From CAWAYR01 sp050250875 (GTDB taxonomy: Bacteria; Acidobacteriota; Vicinamibacteria; Vicinamibacterales; UBA2999), in assembly GCA_050250875.1 (NCBI GenBank), contig JBFWNV010000001.1:558001-622000 (forward strand): a stretch of DNA of 64,000 bases. The letters run 5' to 3'. The notes under the pieces were generated by a model. It worked only from the letters and a program-made list of their open reading frames with translations, was not told the DNA's origin and searched no databases. Every line of letters begins with the position of its first letter. The first letter of the stretch is position 1. Both the position numbers and the translations under genes were made by a program. Of this stretch, positions 45,896-53,325 are shown piece after piece.

Positions 45896-46556
45896 GCGGC
45901 GGCAGCGGCGGAGGCGTCGCGGCGAACCGGCAGCGCGCCGCCAGCGGGCAGACGCCGCAGTGGGGCGACGCCTCGGCGCAGGCGTGATGGGCGTGATGTC
46001 CGAGCAGCACGGTGGCCTGGCGCAGCAGGTCGAGCTGCCCGGCGCAGGCGGCGGCGAGACGGGCGCGGGCGAGGCGCCGCAGGCGCCGCAGCCGCGGATC
46101 GGCCAGGCCGTCGAGCCTGGCGACGACGCGCAGGATCCCGTCGTCGACCGGCGCCACCGCGTGCCCGCCGGCGAAGATCAGGGCGCGGACACGCGCCGGG
46201 GCGCTCAGGGCCGGCACGCCGGCCAGGGCGCGGATCGCGCCACGCAGCGGGCCGGCCACCACCTGGTCGAGGCCGCGCTGCCGCCGCAGGTGTCCGCTCG
46301 CCGCCCTGAGGTCGTCGATCCGCTCGTCGCGCGCCGGCAGCATCAGCAGCGCCTCCTGCAGATCGGCCTTGGCGGCGCGAAACATCGCATCGGGCGTGAG
46401 CGCCGGGAGGCGCCGCAGCGCCGTCCAGCCGATGTCTCGCCGGGACGGCAGCGTCCGCGCCGACAGAATCTCCCAGACCACGAACCCGAACAGGTCGCGC
46501 GGCGGCGGCGCCAGCGGACCGTAGAAGGCGCCGAGCGCGTCGACGAGGTCGCGCAT
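45888..46556 (-). CDS. HhH-GPD DNA glycosylase, endonuclease III-like without catalytic Lys
   Basis: A 222-residue base-excision enzyme family member. A C-terminal iron-sulfur motif (C-x6-C-x2-C-x5-C) is present, and the catalytic aspartate sits in APVDDGILRVVARL. In the helix-hairpin-helix (LAGVPALSAPARVRAL) the lysine of endonuclease III is replaced, so a monofunctional glycosylase without AP-lyase activity is expected. The N-terminus FGFVVWEILSARTLPSR is Nth-like. Substrate base unknown. Confidence 0.75.
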   Translation of the reverse strand: MRDLVDALGAFYGPLAPPPRDLFGFVVWEILSARTLPSRRDIGWTALRRLPALTPDAMFRAAKADLQEALLMLPARDERIDDLRAASGHLRRQRGLDQVVAGPLRGAIRALAGVPALSAPARVRALIFAGGHAVAPVDDGILRVVARLDGLADPRLRRLRRLARARLAAACAGQLDLLRQATVLLGHHAHHACAEASPHCGVCPLAARCRFAATPPPLPPLS

Positions 46557-46576
46557 CGGTCGCGACCGTCAGCCGG

Positions 46577-47950
46577 CTACCCGCGCAGGGCGCCGATCTC
46601 CTCGTACAACGCCGCCGAGGCGACGACGCCGTTGTGGAAGTTGCCGAGGTCGAGCTTCTCGTCGGGGGCGTGGGCGTTCTCGTCGGGCAGGCCGACGCCG
46701 AAGAGCACGCACGGCAGGCCGAGCTCCTCCTGGAAGGTGGCCACGACCGGAATCGAGCCGCCCTCGCGGTTGAACACCGGCTTCTTGCCGAAGCCGCGTT
46801 CGATCGCCCGGCCGGCGGCCTGCACGTACTGGTTGTCGAACGCGGTCATCCACGGCTTGCCGCCGTGCATCCGCGTGAGCGCGTAGCTGACCGACTTGGG
46901 CATCACCTTGGCCACGTAGGCCTCGAACAGGTCGCCGATCGTCTTCGGATCCTGGTTGGGCACCAGCCGCATGCTCACCTTGGCCATCGCCACCGCCGGC
47001 AGCACCGTCTTGGCGCCTTCGCCGGTGAAGCCCGAGAGCAGGCCGTTGACCTCGAATGTGGGCCGCGCCCACACCCGCTCGAGCGTCGTGTAGCCCGACT
47101 CGCCGAACAGCTTCGGCACCCCCAGCTCCTGCCGGTACTTGCGTTCGTTGAAGGGAAGCTTCGCGAACTCCTGCCGCTCCTCGTCCCGCAGCGGCACCAC
47201 GTCGTCGTAGAAGCCGGGAATCTTGATGCGTCCGCCCTTGTCCTTCATCTGCGCCAGCACCTGGGCCAGCGCCATCGCCGGGTTGACGACCGCGCCGCCG
47301 AACGAGCCCGAGTGCAGGTCGGACTTGCTGCCGCGGACGTCGATCTGGAAGTAGGCCAGCCCGCGCAGCCCGTAGCAGATCGACGGGATGCCGCGATCGA
47401 ACATCGGCGAGTCGCTGATGACGACGACATCGGCGGCCAGCTTCGCCTTGTTGGCGCGCACGAAGTCGTCGAGGTTGGCGCTGCCGACCTCCTCCTCGCC
47501 CTCGAGCAGCACCTTGATGTTCACCGGCAGCCGGCCGGTCTCGGACAGGTGGGCCTCGATGGCCTTCATGTGCATGAAGACCTGGCCCTTGTCGTCGACG
47601 GCGCCGCGGGCGTAGAGCTCGCCGTCGCGCACCGTGGCTTCGAACGGCGGAGACGTCCACAGCTCGACGGGATCGACCGGCTGCACGTCGTAGTGGCCGT
47701 AGAACAGGATCGTCGGCGCGCCGGGCGCGTCGAGCCACTCGGCATAGACCACCGGATGGCCCGGCGTCTCCATCAGCCCGGCGTTCTTCATGCCGACCCG
47801 GGCCAGCTCGGCGGCGGTCCACTCCGCGCACCGCCTGACGTCGGCGGCGTGCGCCGGCAACGCCGAGATGCTCGGGATGGCCAGGTATTCCTTGAGCTGT
47901 TCGACGTAGCGGTCGCGGTTGACGTTGATGTGATCGACGATCTTGTCCAT
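46577..47950 (-). CDS. M20 family metallopeptidase (dipeptidase)
   Basis: A 457-residue cytosolic di-zinc peptidase of the M20/CNDP type. Metal ligands lie in FYGHYDVQP (His), GAVDDKGQ (Asp), LEGEEEVGS (Glu pair), ISDSP (Asp) and C-terminal ENAHAPDEK (His). The dimerisation domain spans about 200-330. The frame opens at a GTG at 48007, but that codon is only two bases from AGGAGG and adds a non-conserved segment, so the ATG at 47950 is chosen. It probably cleaves dipeptides. Confidence 0.9.
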   Translation of the reverse strand: MDKIVDHINVNRDRYVEQLKEYLAIPSISALPAHAADVRRCAEWTAAELARVGMKNAGLMETPGHPVVYAEWLDAPGAPTILFYGHYDVQPVDPVELWTSPPFEATVRDGELYARGAVDDKGQVFMHMKAIEAHLSETGRLPVNIKVLLEGEEEVGSANLDDFVRANKAKLAADVVVISDSPMFDRGIPSICYGLRGLAYFQIDVRGSKSDLHSGSFGGAVVNPAMALAQVLAQMKDKGGRIKIPGFYDDVVPLRDEERQEFAKLPFNERKYRQELGVPKLFGESGYTTLERVWARPTFEVNGLLSGFTGEGAKTVLPAVAMAKVSMRLVPNQDPKTIGDLFEAYVAKVMPKSVSYALTRMHGGKPWMTAFDNQYVQAAGRAIERGFGKKPVFNREGGSIPVVATFQEELGLPCVLFGVGLPDENAHAPDEKLDLGNFHNGVVASAALYEEIGALRG

Positions 47951-48107
47951 GGCGGTGTCCGTGCGGTCGGCATCGCGCGACCGCGGTGGGGTGGGGCAAT
48001 CCGGCACCTCCTCCTGACCTCAGGCGCCGAACGATCAGTCGGCCTGGAGGAGGCGCCGGACCGCCTCACCCGAACCGGGCCACTGTACCACCGCCGCTGC
48101 CGCGCCG

Positions 48108-48896
48108 TCAGCGCACCCGCCAGCCGTCGCCGTCGCGTACCGCCCGTGCTTCGCCTTCGAGCTTGAGCAGGTGCGCGGCGACGCTGTCGCGGGCCTGCGG
48201 CAGCAGGGCCGCGGCCAGGCCGACGTAGATGCGCGCGACGATTGCGTCGACGGTGGCGGCGCCGGCGGCGAGTGCGTCGAGCACCTGCCCTTCACGCTGG
48301 CGGCGGTGCGTCACGTAGTGGTCGATCAGCGCCAGCGGGTCGTCGATGACCGGGCCGTGCGCCGGCAGCGCCCGCAGCGGCCGCAGGGCGGCGACGCGGG
48401 CGAGCGAGGCGAGGTAATCGGCGAGGGATCCGCCGTGCGAGGCTGGAATCACCACCGTGCTGCCCTGCACCAGGAGGTCTCCGGTGAACACCGTCCGCGA
48501 CGCCGGGTGCCAGAACGCCACATGATCCGGCGAGTGGCCGGGGGTGGGCACGACCTCCAGCGGGCCGGCCGGCGTGTCGATGCGCTGACCCGCGGCGAGC
48601 GGCTCCCAGTCCACCGCGATCGCCGCGTCGCGAGCCGGCCACCGCCACTTCGCGAAGCGTGTCTCCGGCCAGCGGGCGGCGATCGCCGGCGCGCCCGACG
48701 CATGGTCGGGATGGACGTGCGTGACCAGCACCACCGCCGGACCTGACGGCGCCGGCGCGGCCAGCGCCTCGAGGTGCTCGGCCCGGCCGACGCCGGCGTC
48801 GACGAGCACGGCGGAATCGCCGGGCAGCAGCCAGGTCCAATTGCCGCTGCCGGTCATCGGCCCGGGATTGCCGGCGTGGAGTGGGACGACGATCAC
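48108..48896 (-). CDS. Metallo-beta-lactamase fold hydrolase, LACTB2-like
   Basis: A 262-residue MBL-fold protein. The metal motif is THVHPDHASG near residue 58, followed by TPGHSPDHV, FTGDLLVQGS and PAHGPVIDD. The C-terminal ~70 residues form a winged-helix-like extension as in LACTB2/RNase-like members (HRRQREGQVLDAL). It could be a nuclease or thioesterase. GTG start; the selenoprotein gene lies 52 bp upstream on the same strand. Confidence 0.85.
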   Translation of the reverse strand: MIVVPLHAGNPGPMTGSGNWTWLLPGDSAVLVDAGVGRAEHLEALAAPAPSGPAVVLVTHVHPDHASGAPAIAARWPETRFAKWRWPARDAAIAVDWEPLAAGQRIDTPAGPLEVVPTPGHSPDHVAFWHPASRTVFTGDLLVQGSTVVIPASHGGSLADYLASLARVAALRPLRALPAHGPVIDDPLALIDHYVTHRRQREGQVLDALAAGAATVDAIVARIYVGLAAALLPQARDSVAAHLLKLEGEARAVRDGDGWRVR

Positions 48897-48948
48897 GGGT
48901 CTCGAGCCACCGATCAGAGCCGCGCCCGGCGGCCCGAAGTCACACGCC

Positions 48949-49164
48949 TCAGGTGCCGCCGTAGCCGACCGTCACCTGTCCGCGATCGACGATCACCGGC
49001 ACCTTCCGCTTGCCGCCCGACAGCTGCAGCATGCGCGCCAGGTGCATGGCGTCGGCGCGGACGTCGATGTAGGTCACCGGACCCTTCGCGGCATACGCCT
49101 CACGGGCGGCCTGGGTGTAGGGTCAGGTGTTCTTGCCGTAGATGACGACGGCGGCGCCGCTCAT
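48949..49164 (-). CDS. Glutaredoxin-like selenoprotein, Sec encoded by in-frame TGA
   Basis: Small redox protein of 71 residues when the TGA at 49125-49123 is read as selenocysteine. The N-terminus is VVIYGKNT, residue 14 is Sec, and PYTQAAREAY follows, giving a UxxT motif where glutaredoxins have CxxC. After the TGA the frame stays fully glutaredoxin-like: YIDVRADAMHLARMLQLSGG, the cis-Pro strand KVPVIVDRGQ and GYGGT, then a real TGA stop. It resembles the short (seleno)proteins I recall annotated as UXX-star. The ATG is six bases after a TACAAT box. The sequence is missed by stop-based gene calling, leaving an apparent 264-bp gap. Confidence 0.88.
49080..49124 (-). promoter_or_regulatory. 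Bacterial SECIS-like hairpin
   Basis: Starting at the G of the TGA, GACCCU pairs with AGGGUC 33 nt later (six perfect pairs). Above an internal loop, GGC-CGCC pairs with GGCG-(UAU)-GCC with the UAU bulged, closed by the loop CGUGA. Position, bulged U and a G-U in the apical loop follow the bacterial SelB-binding pattern known from E. coli fdhF. Confidence 0.75.
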
Positions 49165-49170
49165 CGGGCG

Positions 49171-49176
49171 ATTGTA
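49171..49176 (-). promoter_or_regulatory. -10 element, leaderless promoter of the selenoprotein gene
   Basis: TACAAT on the minus strand, exactly six bases before the ATG at 49164. It lies in the 22-bp gap behind the phosphatidylcholine synthase gene. Confidence 0.6.
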
Positions 49177-49186
49177 ATCGGGACTG

Positions 49187-49876
49187 TCACGGAGACATCC
49201 GCCGATCGCGCAGGCTGAGCCAGAGCGACAACAGGACGTAGTAGGCCGGGAACGCCGCCGAGAGCGGCAGCCAGGGCCCGTCCACGGCCGGCAGCCGCCA
49301 GATCAGCACCGGCGTGGCCACCCCCCACGCGACGCCGAGCGTCAGCGTGGCCGCGCGCCAGGTCCGGGTCCGCGACGGATAGATGTAGCGCAGCGGGACG
49401 AAGACCAGCACGACGAGCCCGGCCAGGATCGCCGCGTTCAGCGACGGCGGCAGCCGCAGCGTGAACATGTAGAGAGCGACGATGTTCCAGTAGGACGGGA
49501 AGCCGGTGAAGAAGTAGTCGCTGGTCTGCACCTTGGCATCGGACCGGCTGAAGCCGTAGCCGCTGGCCACCAGCACCGCCGTGCCCAGCCACGGCGCGAG
49601 TGCCGCCGGGAGGACCTCCGACCGCAGCATGATCAGCACCGGCACGAAGACGTAGGTGAGGTAGTCGATGACGTTGTCGAGCGTCTCGCCGCTGAACCAC
49701 GGCAGCCGCTCCTTGACCTGCAGGGCCCGCGCCAGCGAGCCATCGGTCGCGTCGATGAAGACGGCCAGCCCCAGCCACAGGAACGCCGCCCGGAAGTCGC
49801 CGGCGAACGTCGCCAGCGTGGCCGCCAGCGCCGTGCCCGCGCCGAGCGCGGTGTAGAGGTGCGCGATCCACGCCAT
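49187..49876 (-). CDS. pcs: CDP-alcohol phosphatidyltransferase, phosphatidylcholine synthase-like
   Basis: Membrane enzyme of 229 residues with about eight hydrophobic segments. It would condense CDP-diacylglycerol with choline. The CDP-alcohol motif is seen as DGSLARALQV...GETLDNVIDYLTYVFVP; the longer spacing between AR and G, and the DYLTYVFVP tail, are typical of Pcs rather than PgsA. SDAKVQTSDYFFTGFPSYWN also fits Pcs. The ATG at 49876 (MAWIAHLYTALGAG) is preferred; a GTG three codons earlier is possible. Confidence 0.85.
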   Translation of the reverse strand: MAWIAHLYTALGAGTALAATLATFAGDFRAAFLWLGLAVFIDATDGSLARALQVKERLPWFSGETLDNVIDYLTYVFVPVLIMLRSEVLPAALAPWLGTAVLVASGYGFSRSDAKVQTSDYFFTGFPSYWNIVALYMFTLRLPPSLNAAILAGLVVLVFVPLRYIYPSRTRTWRAATLTLGVAWGVATPVLIWRLPAVDGPWLPLSAAFPAYYVLLSLWLSLRDRRMSP

Positions 49877-49976
49877 CAGCCGCACCGACGGCTCGTCCCG
49901 GCGTCACCGACATCGGAATCGTGGGCCACGAGGGGCGCACCGACGGCTCGACCCGGACATCGCACGGCGCTGGTCC

Positions 49977-51524
49977 CTACAATCGCCGAATGGCGTCCGG
50001 GAAGGTGTTCCACACCGGCACGCCGCAGAAGTGCGTGCCCTCGGTGCAGCGCGGCGACGCCACCTTGTTGCGCAGCACGCAGGGCGGACCGAGGAACCGG
50101 GCCAGCCGCGGATGCACCTCGCGCACCTGCGCGATCTCGTCCATCGACGCCAGGTAGATCTCCTCCTGGGCGTTGAAGCACGTGCGCAGGGTCCACTTGT
50201 GCTGCAGCGCCAGGAAGCTGCCCGACTCGACCAGCCGCAGCGCCTTGGCGTTGGGCAGGACGTAGAGCGCGTGCTCGAGCGGCACGCCCAGCTGCAGCAG
50301 CCGGTTCTTGGCCGTCCACGCCTCGGCCGTCGCCTGGCGATAGACCTCGAGGGCGCGGGGGTTCTGGCGGATCAGCCGCGGCGTGACCACGTCGGGCGCC
50401 GCGGTGTCGGCAAAGGTCATGAGCGGCCGCGAGGCCGGCACCATGCGGTGACGCTGGTCCTGGGAATCGGCGGTGTGGCTCAGCTTCTTCTCGAACACGT
50501 ACGACGGATGGTGCAGCGCCCGCATCATCGGCGAGTGGTGCGAGACGTTCAGCATGTCGACCCGGTAGAGGTTGCGGGCCGGGTTCATCACCCGGTCGAT
50601 GGCCTCGTCGTCGGTCATCTCGCCGGCGGACAACCCGAAGGTGGCGCGCACCGCGTCGCCGACGACGCCCTCGGCGTCGGACGACCAGTCGCGCAGGCGC
50701 GACACCCGGCCGCCCAGGCGGGCGTCGAACGCCGCCACGAACGCGTCGCCGCCGATCCGCGGCTTCGGGAACGCCGCCTCGGGCAACGCCGCCTCGTCGA
50801 GGGTGTCGAGGCCGACCTTCTCGAAGAACAGCGGGTCGGCCGCCTTCACCAGATCGACCATCGCGCCGATGACCATCTGCGCCTCGTACGGCGTGTCGCC
50901 GGCGTTGAGCATCCGGTGCAGCCGGTGCAGCACCAGCCCCGACACCGTGTGCACCATCGAGGTGAAGGCCCCCAGCGGAATCACGTAGCGGGCGGTCTCG
51001 ATCGCCTTCTTCTCGGCCTCGCGTTCGACCGCCTTGTGCCGCTGGGGTGCGTTGGTGGGCCGCAGGTAGCGCAGCTCCTTGAGGATCGCCCAGGCGTCGT
51101 CCTTGAGCAGCGCCGACAGCTCGGCGTAGTAGTCCCAGGCGGTGAGCACCGCCTGTTCGTAGATCCGCCGCGCCTCGCCGTCGAGCGGCGGCATGAAGGC
51201 CCGCGGCTCCTTGAGCTTCACGTAGCGCTGGCTGCTCTGCTCGGAGTTGTAGAAGGGATAGGCGTGCAGCACGCTCCACACGAACTGCCGCGAGATGTTC
51301 TCCAGCCCGAACTCGAAGTGGGCGTGCTGGAACACCGTGTGGTGGCCGCCGACGAAGGTGAGCGGGCCAATCGAGTCGCGCTGCTTGTCGGTGATCTCGT
51401 CGGTGCCGATCACCCGCGGCGAGTAGCAGGTGCGGGCGGCGGCGATGGCGCCGTCGTAGGGCACGGCCGGCGCGCTGCGCAGGGTGACCCGGGGCGCGTC
51501 GGTGGCCAGGGTGACGGAGGGCAC
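49977..51524 (-). CDS. thyX: FAD-dependent thymidylate synthase, tandem ThyX domains
   Basis: A 515-residue protein, about twice the normal ThyX length, which makes dTMP from dUMP with FAD and methylene-THF. The first half has GGHHTVFQHAHFEFGLENISRQF and EQSSQRYVKL but LHA in place of the RHR motif. The second half has VSHHSPMMRALHHPSYVFE and DQRHRMVPASRPLM, with RHR present but the SxRY element altered. The two halves look complementary. The GTG start is six bases after TAGAAT. No thyA is seen here. Confidence 0.88.
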   Translation of the reverse strand: MPSVTLATDAPRVTLRSAPAVPYDGAIAAARTCYSPRVIGTDEITDKQRDSIGPLTFVGGHHTVFQHAHFEFGLENISRQFVWSVLHAYPFYNSEQSSQRYVKLKEPRAFMPPLDGEARRIYEQAVLTAWDYYAELSALLKDDAWAILKELRYLRPTNAPQRHKAVEREAEKKAIETARYVIPLGAFTSMVHTVSGLVLHRLHRMLNAGDTPYEAQMVIGAMVDLVKAADPLFFEKVGLDTLDEAALPEAAFPKPRIGGDAFVAAFDARLGGRVSRLRDWSSDAEGVVGDAVRATFGLSAGEMTDDEAIDRVMNPARNLYRVDMLNVSHHSPMMRALHHPSYVFEKKLSHTADSQDQRHRMVPASRPLMTFADTAAPDVVTPRLIRQNPRALEVYRQATAEAWTAKNRLLQLGVPLEHALYVLPNAKALRLVESGSFLALQHKWTLRTCFNAQEEIYLASMDEIAQVREVHPRLARFLGPPCVLRNKVASPRCTEGTHFCGVPVWNTFPDAIRRL

Positions 51525-51530
51525 GGAGAG

Positions 51531-51536
51531 ATTCTA
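51531..51536 (-). promoter_or_regulatory. -10 element, leaderless promoter of thyX
   Basis: TAGAAT on the minus strand, six bases (CTCTCC) before the GTG at 51524. No SD is possible if transcription starts at the GTG. Confidence 0.55.
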
Positions 51537-51551
51537 GATCCTCTGATCGTG

Positions 51552-51583
51552 TGATCGGTTGATCGGTTGATCGGTTGATCGGT
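51552..51583. repeat. Four tandem copies of TGATCGGT
   Basis: Perfect 8-bp unit repeated four times between thyX and the DUF4350-like gene. It is embedded in a stretch (51531-51630) with about twelve GATC sites. It lies just upstream of the thyX promoter. Confidence 0.75.
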
Positions 51584-51633
51584 TGGGATCGGCCGATCGG
51601 GCGATCCGACGATCGATCCGACGATCCTCCCGG

Positions 51634-52584
51634 TCAGTCGAGACGCGCCAGCCAGCGCATCACGCCGACGACGAAACGGTCGCCCTGGCTGCCGTCGGCG
51701 CCCAGGCCGTACCGCTGTCCGTCGTCGTCGACGAGGGCAGTAACGAGCGACGTGTCGGCCACCACGACCACGCGGCCCCGGCCACGGCTGAAGGCGATCG
51801 CGCGGGCCAGCCCTGGCACCGGCGTGCCGTCGGTCATCGCCGCGCCGAGCCGCGGCACGTCGACCGCCGAGGGGCTGAGGCGCAGCAGCACGGTGGCGTC
51901 GGGCGGTCCGGCCAGCGCCGGGCCGCCGACGCTGACGACCCGGTTGAGCGCCTGCCGGTCGGCGGCGCCGTCGACGATCGGGTGGGCGCCAATCAGGCCG
52001 TTCTCGCGGGAGAACACCAGGCGATCCGGCGCCCGCGGTTCCGAGTGCCCCAGATCGACCACCACGCCGCCGCTCACCTGCACGCCCAGCCGTGTCGTCA
52101 GCCCGCGGACGCCGCGGGCCGGCGGCCCCTCGTCGACGGCGACCAGCAGCGCCCCGCCGTTCTCCACCCACTGGATGACCGTCTCCATCTCCTGGAGCCA
52201 CAGCGCCTCGTCGTCGAAGAACGTCAGCGGCGGCAGCCCGAGGTTGGCGACCAGTCCGCGCAGCGTCCCGCTCAGGCCCAGCGGGTTGGCGACGACGGCG
52301 ATGCGCGCGTCGGCGAGCATCTCGGCGCGGGTGGCGTTGCCGTCGGGCAGCACCCGGTAGCCGTCGGCGCGCAGCAGGGCGGCGAACCCGACCAGGCCGC
52401 GGGCGGTCGTCGCCGAATTCCAGTGCGCGTTGTCCACCAGCACCGCCGGGCCCTGGTCGGCGGCGAAGGTCGGCCGGTCGAGGCGGGGCTCATGGACGGC
52501 ATCGGCCGGCGGCACGGGCCATCCCCACCAGCCGGCGCCAGCCGCCACGGCCAGCACCAGCAGCCCCCAGGTTCTGAGTCTCAT
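51634..52584 (-). CDS. Exported DUF4350-like protein
   Basis: A 316-residue protein with an N-terminal membrane anchor or signal (WGLLVLAVAAGAGWWGW). A class I glutamine-amidotransferase-like fold follows: VLVDNAHWNSATT, IAVVANPLG, WVENGGALLVAVDEGP and FSRGRGRVVVVADTSLVTAL. This pattern resembles DUF4350 proteins, where the nucleophile cysteine is absent. Function is unknown; a binding or scaffolding role is likely. It follows def after 43 bp. Confidence 0.6.
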   Translation of the reverse strand: MRLRTWGLLVLAVAAGAGWWGWPVPPADAVHEPRLDRPTFAADQGPAVLVDNAHWNSATTARGLVGFAALLRADGYRVLPDGNATRAEMLADARIAVVANPLGLSGTLRGLVANLGLPPLTFFDDEALWLQEMETVIQWVENGGALLVAVDEGPPARGVRGLTTRLGVQVSGGVVVDLGHSEPRAPDRLVFSRENGLIGAHPIVDGAADRQALNRVVSVGGPALAGPPDATVLLRLSPSAVDVPRLGAAMTDGTPVPGLARAIAFSRGRGRVVVVADTSLVTALVDDDGQRYGLGADGSQGDRFVVGVMRWLARLD

Positions 52585-52627
52585 CGCGATCGATCGGCGC
52601 CCGGCAGGCCGGCGGCGCCGCCGCCCC

Positions 52628-53152
52628 TCAGTCGTCCTCGTCCACGGCGTGATAGCGCGCGTACTCGTCGAGGTAGGTCAGCGAGGTCAGCGACGTCATC
52701 CGATCGAGGAACAGGACGCCGTCGAGATGGTCGGTCTCGTGCTGGATGACGCGGGCCGGAAAGTCGGCGGCGTCGATCTCCACGGCGCGCCCCTGGCGGT
52801 CGAGGGCCTTGACGAGAATGGCCGCCGAGCGCGGCACCCGGCCGCGCACGTCGGGAATGCTGAGGCAGCCCTCCCACCCCTCCACGAGCCGGTCATCCGC
52901 CGGGGTGATCACCGGGTTGATGATCACGCTGGCCTGGGCCTCCTCGCCGCCGTCGAGCATCGCCACGAACACCCGCAGGCCCTCGTGCACCTGCGGCGCC
53001 GCCAGGCCGACGCCGTTGTACTCGTGCATGGTCTCGATCATGTCGTCGACGAACTTCTGGAACCGCGGGTCGCGGATCTCGCTGCGCTCGACGGCCCGCG
53101 CGGCACGGCGCAGCACCGGGTGCCCCATGCGGGAGACCTTGAGAATGGCCAT
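52628..53152 (-). CDS. def: Peptide deformylase
   Basis: Iron/zinc metalloenzyme that removes the formyl group from nascent proteins; 174 residues. The three motifs are intact: GVGLAAPQV, EGCLSIPD (metal Cys) and HETDHLDG (HExxH). The frame is open upstream to 53287, but the sequence MAILKVSRMGHPVLR fits the family start. Six bases upstream of this ATG is TGTACT with a TGC extension, a weak leaderless -10 (53164-53159). Confidence 0.95.
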   Translation of the reverse strand: MAILKVSRMGHPVLRRAARAVERSEIRDPRFQKFVDDMIETMHEYNGVGLAAPQVHEGLRVFVAMLDGGEEAQASVIINPVITPADDRLVEGWEGCLSIPDVRGRVPRSAAILVKALDRQGRAVEIDAADFPARVIQHETDHLDGVLFLDRMTSLTSLTYLDEYARYHAVDEDD

Positions 53153-53325
53153 CAGCCAAGTACAGCAGAGTCGCCCGCCGCTGTCCACCCGCCCCACGAA
53201 GTGCGGGCCAGACGACACGGCGGCTGGCACGGCGGAGCGACATGCGCTTTGGTCCCCGAGCGCAGCCTCGCCAGCTGATAGACTCACCGCCGATTGCGCG
53301 CGCGTTCGCGCAGAGGAGACAAGTG

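Noticed and set aside
46569..47999. Alternative 476-codon frame over the M20 peptidase
   Set aside because: Shifted-frame shadow; only the frame ending at 46577 has the complete set of M20 metal ligands.
48008..48107. Separate small gene behind the AGGAGGAGG sequence upstream of the M20 gene
   Set aside because: No start codon at proper SD distance opens a frame with coding character; the GTG at 48007 is too close to the SD and only extends M20.
49123..49125. TGA in the glutaredoxin-like gene as a sequencing error or pseudogene
   Set aside because: The TGA sits at the catalytic position, the frame is intact on both sides, and a SECIS-like hairpin follows; decay would not place it so precisely.
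51552..51583. CRISPR-like array
   Set aside because: The unit is 8 bp with no spacers and there are no cas genes; it is a simple tandem repeat.
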